Assembly (NCBI GenBank): GCA_023014365.1
Contig: JAEBUN010000005.1
Location: 124,001 to 188,000 of the forward strand
Reading direction: 5' to 3'
From: Lepiota brunneoincarnata
Taxonomy: Eukaryota; Basidiomycota; Agaricomycetes; Agaricales; Agaricaceae
Length of the DNA stretch: 64,000 bases
Shown: positions 48,981-60,663 of the stretch, piece by piece
Position numbering within the stretch: position 1 is the first letter of the stretch
Layout of the letters: each line of letters begins with the position of its first letter
Notes under the pieces: model-generated
What the model was told of the DNA's origin: nothing
Databases searched by the model: none
Seen by the model: the letters and a program-made list of their open reading frames with translations, nothing else
Translations under genes and position numbers: made by a program

Positions 48981-49872
48981 TCCTGAAATGGACGGAACTG
49001 GGGGGCAAAGGGGATCATTTGCAATGCACCACATGTCTTTGTTATATATTTTAAGGGAACATGATAAGCCATCTTGTGATTGCTCTACTCTGGTCACTCC
49101 GAAACGTTGGAGCTGGGTACACACTACATTGTTCGGACCAAACACCCTGATTGGCGCCCCCCCAGGATCCCAGGGTGGGGTGGCTTGATAGTTCAGAGCC
49201 GCAACAGACCTGCTTAGACGATTCACGGGTGGCTGGTCATAACATTGAGGGCCGGAGATCTAGGTCCACTTTGATTATATATTCAATACGTTCTGTATCC
49301 GCATGGCCTAGTCATCAAGTCTGGTGCTCGTAAGCTGATCCCGATAGGTGGTTATACTGAGGTGCTCCCTTGGATTCTTCATGCTAGTTAGACCTGATGC
49401 ATGATGTTGATGAATCTATAAATGAATATCAGTGCTAGGCTCCAGTTGTGGTCCCGGTGTTGGCATGGATTTTCGATGCTCACATACATTGCATGAGATT
49501 CCGGCTCAACAAGAAATATGCATCTATATTTAACAAGGTTCCAATGGCACTTCTGTCCTATGGGTAAGCCCCCTAGTGTATCCAGTGTGGCAGAAAGCAA
49601 CAATCAGGGTGACGAAGTCCTCATCGTCTCTGGTTGACTGAAATCAGCTCTGATCAGTGATGAGCACTGAGCACCGGGTATCTGTACTATTTCAATCAGA
49701 TGATCACATTTCGTGTTCATATCAGCGCTTATGCGGCTCAGCGTACTATCTGATTGATTCTTATAACTATTCATTTATACCTCCTGTCAGGTGTCACTAG
49801 ACCACTAAGCTGTGAAGGTATAGTACTTCCACTCCAGCTTCCCCGTTTCACATCAACACTCTGAAAATGTTC

Positions 49873-52520
49873 CATGCCACCCAGGGCCTAAGTAATGTTG
49901 CATTGTGCCCCGGGGCCACTATAGGTAAGATACACTACTAACACTGGCGGGGAAACCAGCTAGATTAACAAATAAAAGGCGAAGACATAGGAGGGGATGG
50001 CATTGAGGGGCAGCCGGTGAAAGACAAAAGAGGGCTCAATTTGGATTACAGCCCACCCCGCCATCAATCCGTACTTCCCACCGTAGTGGAACCATCATGG
50101 GTTGGCGGGTCGGCCGGGGTTTCAAAAACCAGTGTCGAGAGCCTTGCTGACACCAGAGACTCAGTGAACTTGCAATTGGCCTCACGTAGGTTGATGATCA
50201 ATCGCGTCCCCTATAAAAATATATCTTGGTTACCTGCGGATTTTTGATCTGGAGGAAAATGCTCACGCAGATGCAGTATGTCGCTGCCAGCACTCTGATG
50301 AAGGGACGAGTTAATCTATATAGGACATTTGCCGAAGTGAGAGATTGCCTACGTTGCCCACATAATAGTAGGAACTACGAATGCGGTCTTTGCAATATGA
50401 GCTGCCAGCTCAAATGTGTTAAATACTAGATGTGCAAATATCAGAAAATGTGAATTGAATGTACTGGGGAATTTCTCACTGACCAAATATTCTGGACAAC
50501 ACGAATATTTCAGTCCACACTCTGGGATGGATTGGATGAAGAGAGCGTCGCACTCACGGAATAAGAAACAATGTTCCGTCTCTGTAGAACACATATATCA
50601 CTGGCGAGAACGCTCTGATATGTGCTAGTCTTCCGGAGAGTGAGCGTTCAGTAACCTTGACCCCCTTGACTGTCTGGTAAAGCTTGATGAGGGTCAACAT
50701 GACCTCGATAGCTAGGGCAGGTGAAATCTCTTGTAATCACCAAACATGGTAGGTTACGCACTGGTACTCGTGAATCGGCAAGACCTGTTTTGTGTTACCA
50801 TCCCTTTGGACTGTAGAATGCAATGTATAATTACCATGTAGCTAAGGTCATGTTCAGAGCCAGAGGTAATAGGTTGGGAGGCGCAGATATAAAGCAACCG
50901 TGCAGCACTCCCAGGTGATCCACGGTATCTCTTGTGCCGAAGGTCAGATCCATGATGAGGATACCTGAGCCGCACTAGGCTGCATGCGTCAATAATGCGC
51001 GGCTTTCAAGAAATTGACAGACACACAGCTATCTCGCCTATAGCACCAGGAAACATTAGCTTGTGTATGTTTCATGTGTTCCTCGAACGTACCGGCGGTT
51101 ATTACGACGAGAATAAATACAACTGCCACTGTTCAGCCTTACAAGCTCGATGTATATAGGATCAAGATCGTTTACCTATTCGGTTACGGTTCCACAGGGC
51201 ACGTAGTCTCATGACAATCAATATCTTTCATGATCGCAGGGAGAATCAAGTCAACTAGCCTGAAATGTAAATGAGCAGCTGCTCCGGGGGACACTAAATA
51301 AGTATAACTCACGCTTCTTCGATCAAAGGATCGACAATACACCTGGAGCAATAGTAAGTACTCAGATAACAAGACATTAGAATATCACCATATTACGCCT
51401 AACATGTGAAAATCTGCGTTAGCGTTTTGTTGCTTGTTCAAGGGATGGCTCACCGAGTGTGAAAGGAAGCTGGTGAGGTCTACCGGAGTATCGACGGTGA
51501 ATCAAGACAGAAACAGAAACGACCAGGGTCCTACCAAAAACGCGTTGTCTAACATTCAATTAATCACTGCTGGGAGCAGATATTCCAAGGTCACTTACGT
51601 CAGAAGTAGCCAGGTCAGGAGGCGGAGCAAGACGTAAACGACTCGGAACAACGACCATCGGCCTCTACGTGACATGAGCTAGATTACATTTTCGGATCCC
51701 TGCAGTAAGTACCGATGCACGTATTCAACCTGTGATCATTTAAGTTTCTGGTCTACATAACAGGAAGCCATTTTCACCTCTCGTGAAAATACACAGAAGA
51801 TATCATATGTAACCACGGTAATTGCGATGTCTGGTGCAATATTGCTTTAGCAACTCCGCAATTCTCACGATCCCAATAAAGTGCGTACATTCAATGTAGC
51901 TAGTAGCGCGAACCGTCTCAATATCGGCTATTATTTCACTCGCCGTGGGCTGGTGTTCAGACATCCCCGAAATGGATGGGACTGGGGGCAAAAAGGGACA
52001 TTTGCAATGTATGACATGTCTTTGTTATATGTTTTGGGGAACATGATAAGCCATCTTAGCACCGCACCCTGATTGCTCCGGTCACTCCAAACATTGGAGC
52101 TGGACACACCACATTGTTCGGACCAAACATAACATTGAGGCTCGGAGATCCGGGTCCACTTTGAGTATACGTTCAGTATTCACATGGCTTAGTCATCAGG
52201 TCCGGTAATTATAAGCTCATCCCGATAGGTGGTTATACTGAGGTGCTCCCTTGGATTCTTCATGCTGTTAGACCCGATGCATGACGGTGATGAGTCTATA
52301 AATGAATATCAGCCCTAGGCTCCAGTTGCGATCCGGGTGTTGCGCATGGATTTTCGATGCTCACATACGTTGCATGAAGTCCCGGTTCAACGAGAAATAT
52401 GCATCTATATTTAACAAGGTTCCAACGGCACTTCTGTCCTATAGGTAAGCCCCCTAGTGTATCCAGTGTGGCAGAAACAACAATCAGGCGACGAGGCCCT
52501 CATTGTCTGGAATCAGCACC
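49873..52520. repeat. Tandem 3-kb unit 2 carrying a 7-TM gene
   Basis: Direct repeat of 46876-49630 in the same orientation; see that entry for the shared ends. Differences are scattered substitutions and small indels, plus loss of the region near 49190-49230 in unit 2. Confidence 0.85.
50064..51964 (-). CDS. Seven-helix membrane protein, DUF6533-like (copy 2)
   Basis: The tandem paralogue of the gene at 47097-48980. Exon 1 is open here: MSEHQPTASEIIADIETVRA leads to TSYIE at a splice donor. Exon 2 reads IAITVVTYDIFCVFSREV, followed by RWSLFRVVYVLLRLLTWLLL. Later exons repeat the membrane segments and the polar C-terminal tail, which stops at 50064. As in copy 1, some middle exons are placed only by comparison. 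It appears to be the better preserved of the pair. It is expected in the plasma membrane; ligand or function unknown. Confidence 0.5.
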
Positions 52521-54560
52521 TTCAAAATCCTCCATGCTCACGCTGTCGCTCCTCAAGAGGGACCACCCATCTTCTAGCACCACACATATGTCACTTATTT
52601 CTGAAAATGGGTGGGATGCCTGGAGGCGTGCAAATTCGGAAGAATCCCGGCATTTTCAGGCATGAGAAGAATGCCACATCTACTCATATCACTCCCAGAC
52701 TCCAACCACTTGCACACCCATCGAACCAACAGGTCACCTGGGTTTTCGGGCACGCGCGACACTTAACTGCGCCGTTTTCCCCTCAGTCCACAAACACCAT
52801 GTTTTTTGGGGCTTGACCTGCGAAAGTTGATGTATTCTCTCGATGCTCTGCCTACTTAGAAGGGGAAATCTGGCTTTATTGTGTAGTTAGTGTGACGAGG
52901 ATGAGGCGGTTAACACAGTAACTCAACTCTGATCCGACCATGCCTCATAAAGGTATAGCAAGTACTCACTGACTGCGCGAGGATTGCGAGATGGTTCCAG
53001 TGGTGAGCGATGGTATAATCCTCCAAAGGTTCCTCCGAGATCAAAGAAAGTAATTACAGCACATACTAAATCTTATTCCTAATTAATGAAAGAGCGACCC
53101 AGGTTACGAAACTCAGCAACAAGTACTCAGTGAATGTGATAAGGACTTACAGCGGGGTCACTTCCAATGCTAACAAGACTGCAACTGAAATCCAGGCCCT
53201 CTGGTAATTTCTTTTTTTTGAATCTCAGTTCCTCCACTGCCAGTGGTGCTGGTATTACCACTCCAGTAGTACTCGTCCCGCCCCAGACGGTCTCATAGAC
53301 GTCGGAACATGTCGACCAAGTCGACAAATTGCGCCTGTCCTTATCACCACTTCCATTACCCCTGACACAGAGATATCCAGAGCAGTCTTAGGGAGTCTGA
53401 GGCGAGTTGGATGAGGAAAGGCCGATAGAGCCAGGAATCAGTGATTATGGAGGTAGGCATCGACTTCGCCTTGAGCTAGGAACGAAAACCATTGATGTTG
53501 ATGAAGTGTCAATGTAAAGATGAGAGTGGCCAGCACCGGGAGATCTCCTGCATGCAGCTGCGGCCGAGGATCCCCAAACCAACCAATATTTCTAGACCTC
53601 TCTCAGGCAGGCCGTGCCGGGATGCAGGGGCGCGCGACTGTGTCACCTCCGCGTCCCGGGTTATGAGACGATGATATTATTTCGAGCCTTTTCGTTGGTC
53701 CCGTTGGTGACAAGATTCCTTGGGCCTAATGCATCAAGTTTCATCCACACCCCCCATTTCAGTGACTCACAGCTGGCTGTCTAGGATCGGCTGACAGGTT
53801 AATGATTGGCATTTGTTTCTATTCACACTTAAGAGCTTTAAGATTTGTACAGGCACTCCGCAGCTCTGTCCGGCATGTCAGCCTACTACACCGGCAAACG
53901 ATTGTAGCTTTTCTAGTGGCCTCCGGATAAGCTCAGGGTTCCAGGATCAGCTTTGGATGGTCTCTCATTAGCCTCAACTTGAACATTCGTCACCGTTCAT
54001 CAAAATATGCAATCCGATCAAGCTGCCTCCGTTTCCTCCGGAAGTATGAGGCAGCGCCCCTATTCTTTTCAACATTCGACTTTTTACGATTGATGTGAAG
54101 CCGCTATACCGCCGTCCGAAGTAATCATCCTATTCTGTGAGACTGTGAGCTTGGCCGGATTTCAACGATTGGCGTTCCTTGCGTCACTAGCGCCCCTACC
54201 ATCCGGACCTTTTGTATCAGAGTTAAGGTAGAAAGTAATACAGTGACTTGCAGCAAGCGTGCTGCGGTAAATTAGTAAATTAATCAGGGTATAACTTGCA
54301 CCAAACAATGCCTACCGTCTTGATCGAACACATTAATTAGCTGCTGCCAGTGGCGACAGCTGATTGGTTAGAATGCGGCGCCTAATAGGCGAAACTGTAT
54401 GATATGCCAGACATGGCTTTGAACCCAACGAGGTTAGGTGAGAGTTTATTTTCGTCCAGTTTTCCCCAAGGTGGTATTATCGTTGGATGCCACAACCCCG
54501 ACGTCTTTAGCAAGCCAACACCCTTCGACATTTTTATCTGAGGCGAGCGATATAGGACTT
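52521..54560. other. Interval between 7-TM units and hydrophobin B
   Basis: The stretch 52521-52760 resembles 57790-57980 (see findings). 53127-53327 has an open minus-strand frame of unknown meaning. From about 53480 it is the promoter side of inverted arm B. No intact gene recognised. Confidence 0.4.
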
Positions 54561-54576
54561 GGGGGGCTCTGAAAAC

Positions 54577-54583
54577 TATAAAG
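54577..54583 (+). promoter_or_regulatory. TATA box of hydrophobin B
   Basis: TATAAAG lies 78 bases upstream of the hydrophobin B start codon and is conserved in copies A and C. Confidence 0.6.
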
Positions 54584-54660
54584 GTTGTGCAAGCAAGACG
54601 GCAAAAAGCCAGACTCCAATCATCAGTACTCAGTCTTCAAAGCTCTACTACTCTTACAAT

Positions 54661-55159
54661 ATGCGTTTCACTGCTGTCTTCGCTCTTGCGCTCCCTGCTA
54701 TCGCTGTTGCGACTGCTGTTCCCCGTACCGGCAGCGGCAACTGCAACACCGGTCCCGTCCAGTGCTGCAATCAAGTCCAGGCGGTGCGTTCGGGATAATC
54801 GTCAACTACAGATTTATGATTTCTAACTGGCCTGTTGGCCCTACAGTCCAGCTCGTCCGCCATGGACGGCTTGCTTGCTCTTCTTGGGATTGATCTGGGA
54901 CCGATTACTGGCCTCGTTGGCGGTGAGTAGATGTTCTCTTGTTGACGGAGGTTATATTAATCAGAAAAACAGTCAACTGCAGCCCCGTCTCGGTCGGCGG
55001 AGCTGGTGGAAACTCTTGCTCTGCCCAGCCCGTCTGTTGCGACCACAACAACTTTGTAAGGACTCGGGTTGTGTTTTCTGAAAGATATGTACTCACCAGA
55101 TGCTTTAACAGAACGGTCTCGTTAACTTGGGTTGCTCCCCCATCAACATCAGCATTTAA
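54661..55159 (+). CDS. Class I hydrophobin B
   Basis: An inverted near-copy of the gene at 43817-44315, with the same four exons. The signal peptide MRFTAVFALALPAIAVATA is identical. Exon 1 has NCNTGPVQCC, exon 2 AMDGLLALLGIDLGPITG, exon 3 NCSPVSVGGAGGNSCSAQPV with the CC pair, and exon 4 NGLVNLGCSPINISI with TAA ending at 55159. Eight cysteines, no frame break. The splice sites match those of copy A (GCG|GTGCGT donor after VQA, CTACAG acceptor). The few changes, such as PRAGGG to PRTGSG, suggest a fairly recent duplication or gene conversion between the arms. Confidence 0.88.
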
Positions 55160-56945
55160 ATACGCTTTAAGTTCTGTGACTACTCTTCGATGGACACATT
55201 GCTTTGGGTAGCATGCCCGGTAATATGTACATTTGGTAGTAGCTGTGATATAGTATCGTGTATCGTAAATCCCAGAAAACCTGCCTTGGCTAATGTGCTT
55301 GTCTGACTTGGTTCAACGACCGAAGCTTCAGTTTTCCGAACATTATCATTATTAAATCCCGAAATATTCAACCACACCATCGAGCTAGCACGGACACCCT
55401 AAGTCATAGGTGTCTTGGTTTGGCGTGGACGCGAGTTGAACGTGTCACTTCATTTAAATTTGGTTTTGGAGCACACATTACACTATCAATTTGGCTAGAC
55501 TTCGGGATATAGGTCTCGTCGCACACTGCTTGTCAGTTGTGGCAAGTTGTATTATTTCGTCAGCTCAGGACCTGTGTCTCATGAACATTGCCTATACAGC
55601 TACCTGAACTAGTTATTGATGGGACCACCGTTAGCATCATTGGGATACTACCGCTTCTGCCATTTCGGGCGAAGAAGGTTTTCTCGGCTCATTTGATTGA
55701 GACTTCTAAGCGTACCTGATACTGACTGTGCAAACGAGTATCACTTCATGAGGTGCTGGGCCACCTGCCCGTACTAGGTGTATCAATGCCAAACACCTGG
55801 AAAGCCCCCATAGAGGACTGGTCCTCCAGGGGACGAAATTGGACCAAGTTTGGCTTCAAAGTCCAGAGGGATAAATGTCGGGGGCAAGTGGTTTCTACGA
55901 TACTGGAGATCTCCTGTGTGCAGCTGCGGCCAACGATCCTGAACCGACTGAAGTTTCTAGACCTCCCTCAGGCCGCTCGGGCTGGGGTGCAGAAGCGTGC
56001 GATTTTGTCACCTCCACGCCTCGGATCATGACACTGGCATTATTTCGGGCCATTTCGCTGGTCCCGTTGGTGACAAGTAGGATTCCTTGGAGCTAATGCA
56101 TCAAGTCTCGTCTCCACCCCCCATTTCAGTGGCTCGCAGCTGACTGTCTGAGACCGGCTGACGGTTAATGATTGGCATTTGTTTCTATTCACACTTAAGA
56201 GCTTTAAGATTATGCAGGCACCCCGCAGCTCTGTCCGGCATGTCAGCCTACTACACCGGCAAACGATTGTAGTTTTTCTAGCTCACCCCAGATAGGCAGC
56301 TCAGGGCTCCACGATCAGCTTTGGGTGGTCTCTCCTTAGCCTCAACTTGAACATTCGTCACCTGTTCATCAGAATATGTGTCCGATCTCACTGCCTCCGT
56401 TTCCTCCGGAAGCATGAGGCAGTGCCCCTAGTCCTATCAATTCGACATTTACGACTTATATGAAGCCGCGCTATCCCCGTCGAAGTAGTCATCCTATTTT
56501 GTGAGACTGTGAGCTCGACCCGGTTTTCAATGATTGGCGTTCCTTGCATCACTAGCATCCTCGTTTTCTTGACCTTTTATCAAGGTCAACGTAGAAAAGT
56601 AATAAGGTGACTTACAGCAAGCGTGTTGCTGTAAATCAGTAATTTAATCAGGGTATAACTTGCACCAAACAACGCCTACTGTCTTGATCGAACCCGCAGC
56701 CTGGTGCCAATGACGACAGCTGATTTGTTGGAATGTGGCGCCTAACAGGCGAAACCGTACAATGCGTTAGATAGGGTTTGAACAGAATGAGGTTGAGCCA
56801 GAGCTTATTTTCGTCCATTTCCCCAAGATGGTTTTATCGTTGGACGCCCCACGCCCGATGTCTTTGGGAAGCCAACTTGGTGGTCAACAGCCCTCGACAG
56901 TTTTATCCAAGGCGAACCATATGATATTTGGAGGGCTCTGAAAAC

Positions 56946-56952
56946 TATAAAG
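56946..56952 (+). promoter_or_regulatory. TATA box of hydrophobin C
   Basis: TATAAAG lies 65 bases upstream of the hydrophobin C start codon and is conserved with copies A and B. Confidence 0.55.
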
Positions 56953-57016
56953 GGCGTGTGTAGGCAAAGGGCAAAATCCCAGACTCTAAATCTCCAGGTT
57001 CTACTACTCTTACAAC

Positions 57017-57515
57017 ATGCGTCTCGCCGTTGCATTCGCTCTTGTCCTCCCTGCCGTCACTGTTGTGACTGCTATTCCTCGTTGCAACACCGGGTTCCTC
57101 CAGTGCTGCGACCAGGTCCAGGCGGTGTGTTCAGCATAATCACCGACTACAGATTTCTGGTTTCTAACCGGCCTGTTGGCCCCCCCCACAGGCTGACTCT
57201 CCCTTCACAAAACCTCTACTTTCCGGTCTTGGCATTGATCCAGGGTCAATTACCGGCCTTGTTGGCAGTAAATAGATGCTCTCTTGTTTACGGAAGTCAC
57301 ATTAATCAGAAAAATAGTCGGCTGTGGTCCCAGAGGGCCTGTTCCCAGCCCCAGCCCCATCATACCCCCTCCCTGCCCTGCCCATCCCATCTGTTGTAAT
57401 AACACCCAAATGGTAAGGGCTTGAGTCATGTTTTCTGAAACATATGACTCATCATATGCTTCGACAGGATGGTTTCATTGTCTTAGATTGCTCTCCCCTC
57501 GACGTTAACGTTTAA
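57017..57515 (+). CDS. Divergent class I hydrophobin C
   Basis: The third family member, in block C. Exon 1: MRLAVAFALVLPAVTVVTA signal peptide, then RCNTGFLQCCDQVQA; the Gly-rich linker before Cys1 is lost. Exon 2: ADSPFTKPLLSGLGIDPG. Exon 3 is unusual: Cys4 in GCGPRGPV is followed by a Pro/Ser-rich stretch (PSPSPIIPPP), then Cys5 and the pair in CPAHPICCNN. Exon 4: DGFIVLDCSPLDVNV with TAA ending at 57515. The spacing is C-x6-CC-x31-C-x16-C-x5-CC, so all eight cysteines remain and all phases join. The Cys4-Cys5 loop has been rewritten relative to copies A and B. It may be functional or at an early stage of decay. Confidence 0.72.
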
Positions 57516-58641
57516 GTTTCAGGACTGCTCCTCGATGGACTCGTTGCTTTGAACAGCATGCCCAGTAATATGTACACTTGAAAGTAGCCGTGTATCGTAA
57601 ATGTATCGTAAAGCCCCGAAAATCTTGTCTCAAGTGTTCAGTGAGGTCCACCGCCAGGCCCGGCCAGAGGCCATGATTACATGAAGGTTCAATTGAACGT
57701 GTAAACAGTTCTCAGATTACTTGGCTGGCCTACCCGCCTTTGGGCGTGGAGCGTTTAACGCTAGCATTTTCGTCTCACATCTACATTCTGAGGAACCCTC
57801 CGTGCTTCATGACGAGTCACTGGCCACTCCTCAAAAGGACGGGACGCCTCGGCAAACAACTAAAAGACTTTGGAAAAATGGTAAACCTTTCGGAGGCATG
57901 CAAATCGAGGAGAATACCGGGACCCGATCACTTGGATACCCACCAAGCCAACAGGCCCACCGGGGATTCTGCACATACAGTCACCCGGTGCCCCCCCCCC
58001 CCCTCAACAGCTCAATGGACCCCCAAGCACGACGTTTCGGATAGGCTTGGGTGATCGAGAGGTTATTAGGCATGCGCGGCATCCACCCAACTATGCTGTT
58101 CTTCCCTCGGCGATTCGGATTACCTACAAGCACCATGTTTGGGCAAGGCTCAGGGGACGATGAGTCGTGGGCAGGGAATCGGTGGGTGAAGGCACTGACG
58201 GCTTCTCCGGGAAGAGCATCCGGATTGACCGCGATAGACAGGAGAGCTTCATCGTAGACCCTTTATCGTTCTATCCTGACGGCCCCCTAGCCATGTTTAA
58301 AATCGTGATCTTGGGCTTGTGCCACCCAGCACCTTGGAACGAGTTGGAACGAGCGATGCAACCCGGAAGTGAAAGCCGCCCCCGTCTACTGAACGATGAC
58401 GCAAAGGTCTTCATAAAGTCAAGCACGGCGCAAGTCTCAATGAGCCTTGGTTCGAATTGTGAGACCAGATAGATGCCAAGCCTCAGCGAATTTTCACCGC
58501 AGGCGGAGATCAGATGCGATGTTTCCTCACGTCATCTCACCATCGCCTCATTATTGAATGTCCGAATATCGAGAAATACTGTCAACTTCATACAAACTGG
58601 CGTCGTATAGAAACTACAATGCAAAGTCATTCCGAAACACA
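57516..58641. other. Interval between hydrophobin C and the amine oxidase
   Basis: The shared 3' flank of convergent genes. 57790-57980 resembles 52540-52760. There is a poly-C run near 57991-58004. No gene supported. Confidence 0.45.
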
Positions 58642-60663
58642 TTACTCCGCTGCAAGAGCAAAAACAACGCGATCATACAAATGACTCTTATCCGTAAAGA
58701 TATCACCAGGCTCGCCAGAACCTCCAGGCTTGATCCATTCCGGATTCTCACCCCAATTCTTTACGAATTTGGCGCGAATTTCCTTGGAGAACTCGGAACT
58801 CATAAGCATCTCCGCAACAGCCCTCCATGCACTATCCAAGGCTCCCTCAACCCATGCGTGACGTACACTCAGCGCTTCACCAGCAAAGTGGAGGCGGCCT
58901 TTAGCAGCAGGGGCGTTGAGACTCTTGTACACGTTCCTGAACTTGCCAGGGCCGAAGAAAGCGAAAGCACCTGTGGGACAACAACACACAGTCAATAGGT
59001 GCACCAAAGGAAATGTAGGGCAAAGTCACTTACCCATAGTGAATGGATCATGGGACCAGCTCCAGGCCTTGGTATCAATAAGCTGTTCAGTCAGGAACTT
59101 GATATCCACGTTGTGGATCTCAGAAAGCTCTCTCAGAACTAGCTTAACGAGATATGCATCGTCTTGATCAACCAAGGCTCCAAGTCGCTCCGAATCCTCG
59201 GTCCAGCAGTAACTCGCAATAAGAGTCGTGGTCTGTGCGCCTTTGACGTCTCCAAAGGAAGGATAGACGACTGTCCGAAGGAAACGATCCGTGTACGTTT
59301 GCCCACCAACGATTTGGAGAGGTTTTCCAGTTCGATCCTTGCCGGTTGTCCACCAAGCGGTCTTGAACTGCATACCAATCTTGACAGAAGGACCATAGTT
59401 AAGGTCACGGAGGGCGTTGGATTGCATCGGCGTGAGTTTTGCTTTCTTGAGGTCAAGAGTGCGCATGACTGGTAGAGGAATGGTCGAAACGACGTGGGAG
59501 AAGTTGTAGGACTCTCTGTCATTCGCAGTGACGGTGATAGTGCCGGGACCAGTAAGTCCAATCGCGCCGATTCGTTTATTGAGGGCGATAGCATTAGCCT
59601 TCTTCTTTCTGATATATGTCGCCATAGCCTCCGCAATCTTCTGGGAACCTCCCCTGCGACGAAAAATGCATCAGAATCAATAAAATAATGGCGTAAGCGA
59701 TAAACCACTTACTGGATACAGTGCCAATCCGTGGGCGGAGCGTTAGGATCAGACTGCGCACCGAACGCAATAGCTTCCACCACCGTCTCCGTGAAAGAGC
59801 GGTCGTACCAGCCCGTGGATTTGTCGAACGTCTCCAACCAGTTCACAACATCCGTGGGAAGTGGGCCCTTTATGTTGAGATCCGAGCTCGGCTCATACTT
59901 GACCGACATATATGCCCTTGTCGAGTATTGGTCTACAGAGAGCATCTTTTCCCAGCCGGTCTTCGTGTTGTGTTCCAGGTCATCCAGCAATGCCGACACG
60001 TACGGGTTGAGCACATCGTCGACAATGGCCGTGGTCCCGGCCTTGATATATGCAGCTTTGTCGGAGGTCTGAAGCACTTCGGATGCTTTGAAGGTGTTGC
60101 CGATGGGTGACTCGCGATCCTGACGGACCGTAACGCCATTGTAGTCCCAGAAAGCTTGTTGCTCTCCTGCCGAGTTGAAGTAGAAGGGTCCGATACGTTT
60201 TCCCAAAGCGATGTCGTCGGTGTTGAGGTTGGGGTTCTCAAAGAGATTGAAAACGCGATTCATTGCAGTTGTATTGGGGAAACGCATGGCACCGACGTCG
60301 AAATAGTTGAAAGGGGCACCAAGGTCGTTGGGAAATTCGTAAGTGAAGAGTCGGCCGCCGACGCGGTCCCTGGCCTCGAGGATATGGTATGGAATTCCTA
60401 GATCCTCCAGGATCATAGCGGTATAGAGCCCACCGGCACCTGTTCCACAGCGTCAGCTACTGTGTCACGAGAGAACGAAGTTGAGTCTGACCTGCGCCGA
60501 GAATTCCAACAGGTTTATCGACAGTTGGGAATATGTTCTCAGCCCGAGCCGCGAGTACCCCACCCCCACCATAAGTGTTATGGAATTCTTGGTTGATGCT
60601 CTCGATGAGGCACCGACCATGATGGGCGTACGCGTCGTAACCTAAGGATGGAGGAGTGGGCAT
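58642..60663 (-). CDS. L-amino-acid oxidase / flavin amine oxidase
   Basis: A FAD-dependent enzyme that oxidatively deaminates amino acids or amines, giving a keto product, ammonia and hydrogen peroxide. Four exons with clean GT-AG introns (60440-60491 and near 59705-59655 and 59032-58970). N terminus MPTPPSLGYDAYAHHG. The Rossmann motif GILGAGAGGLYTAMILEDLG is split by intron 1. Then comes the family ARDRVGGRLFTYEF, GAMRFPNTTAMNR, the substrate-domain WLETFDKSTGWYDRSF, HVVSTIPLPVMRTL, KIGMQFKTAWW, WSWSHDPFTMGAFAFFGPG, and the C-terminal FAD-contact HFAGEALSVRHAWVEGALDSA. About 625 residues, normal for the fungal family. No signal peptide is obvious. No frame break, which makes it a useful control against the shifted genes elsewhere. 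Confidence 0.92.

Larger units (their letters stand above)
46876..49630. repeat. Tandem 3-kb unit 1 carrying a 7-TM gene
   Basis: The unit begins with GCCACCCAGGGCCTAAGT and ends near CCAGTGTGGCAGAAA. It is repeated in the same orientation at about 49873-52520, offset about 3 kb, with identity over nearly the whole length including introns. About 240 bases of unrelated sequence lie between the units. Seen directly by comparing the two stretches. Confidence 0.85.
53480..55700 (+). repeat. Inverted-repeat arm B (hydrophobin-carrying block, plus orientation)
   Basis: This is the reverse-complement partner of 43055-45560 and carries hydrophobin B. The match covers promoter, exons, introns and about 500 bases of 3' flank, ending near the GGTTTTCTCGGCTCATTTGA segment (mirrored near 43065-43090). 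Confidence 0.75.
55860..57620 (+). repeat. Third copy (C) of the hydrophobin-carrying block
   Basis: A direct copy of arm B, more diverged. It has the same upstream elements (CTAGACCTCCCTCAGGC near 55959, GTCCGGCATGTCAGCCTAC near 56235, AAAACTATAAAGG at 56941) and carries hydrophobin C. Ends approximate. Confidence 0.7.

Noticed and set aside
49296..49370. A stretch that could fold like a tRNA (GGCCTAGTCATCAAGTCTGG...)
   Set aside because: No GGTTCRANNCC B box and no acceptor-stem pairing; it also recurs as part of the 3-kb tandem repeat with changes that do not preserve pairing.
53127..53327. A minus-strand frame with a protein-like start (MSTWSTCSDVYETVWGG)
   Set aside because: No exons on either side, no recognisable family; a run of A makes Lys repeats.
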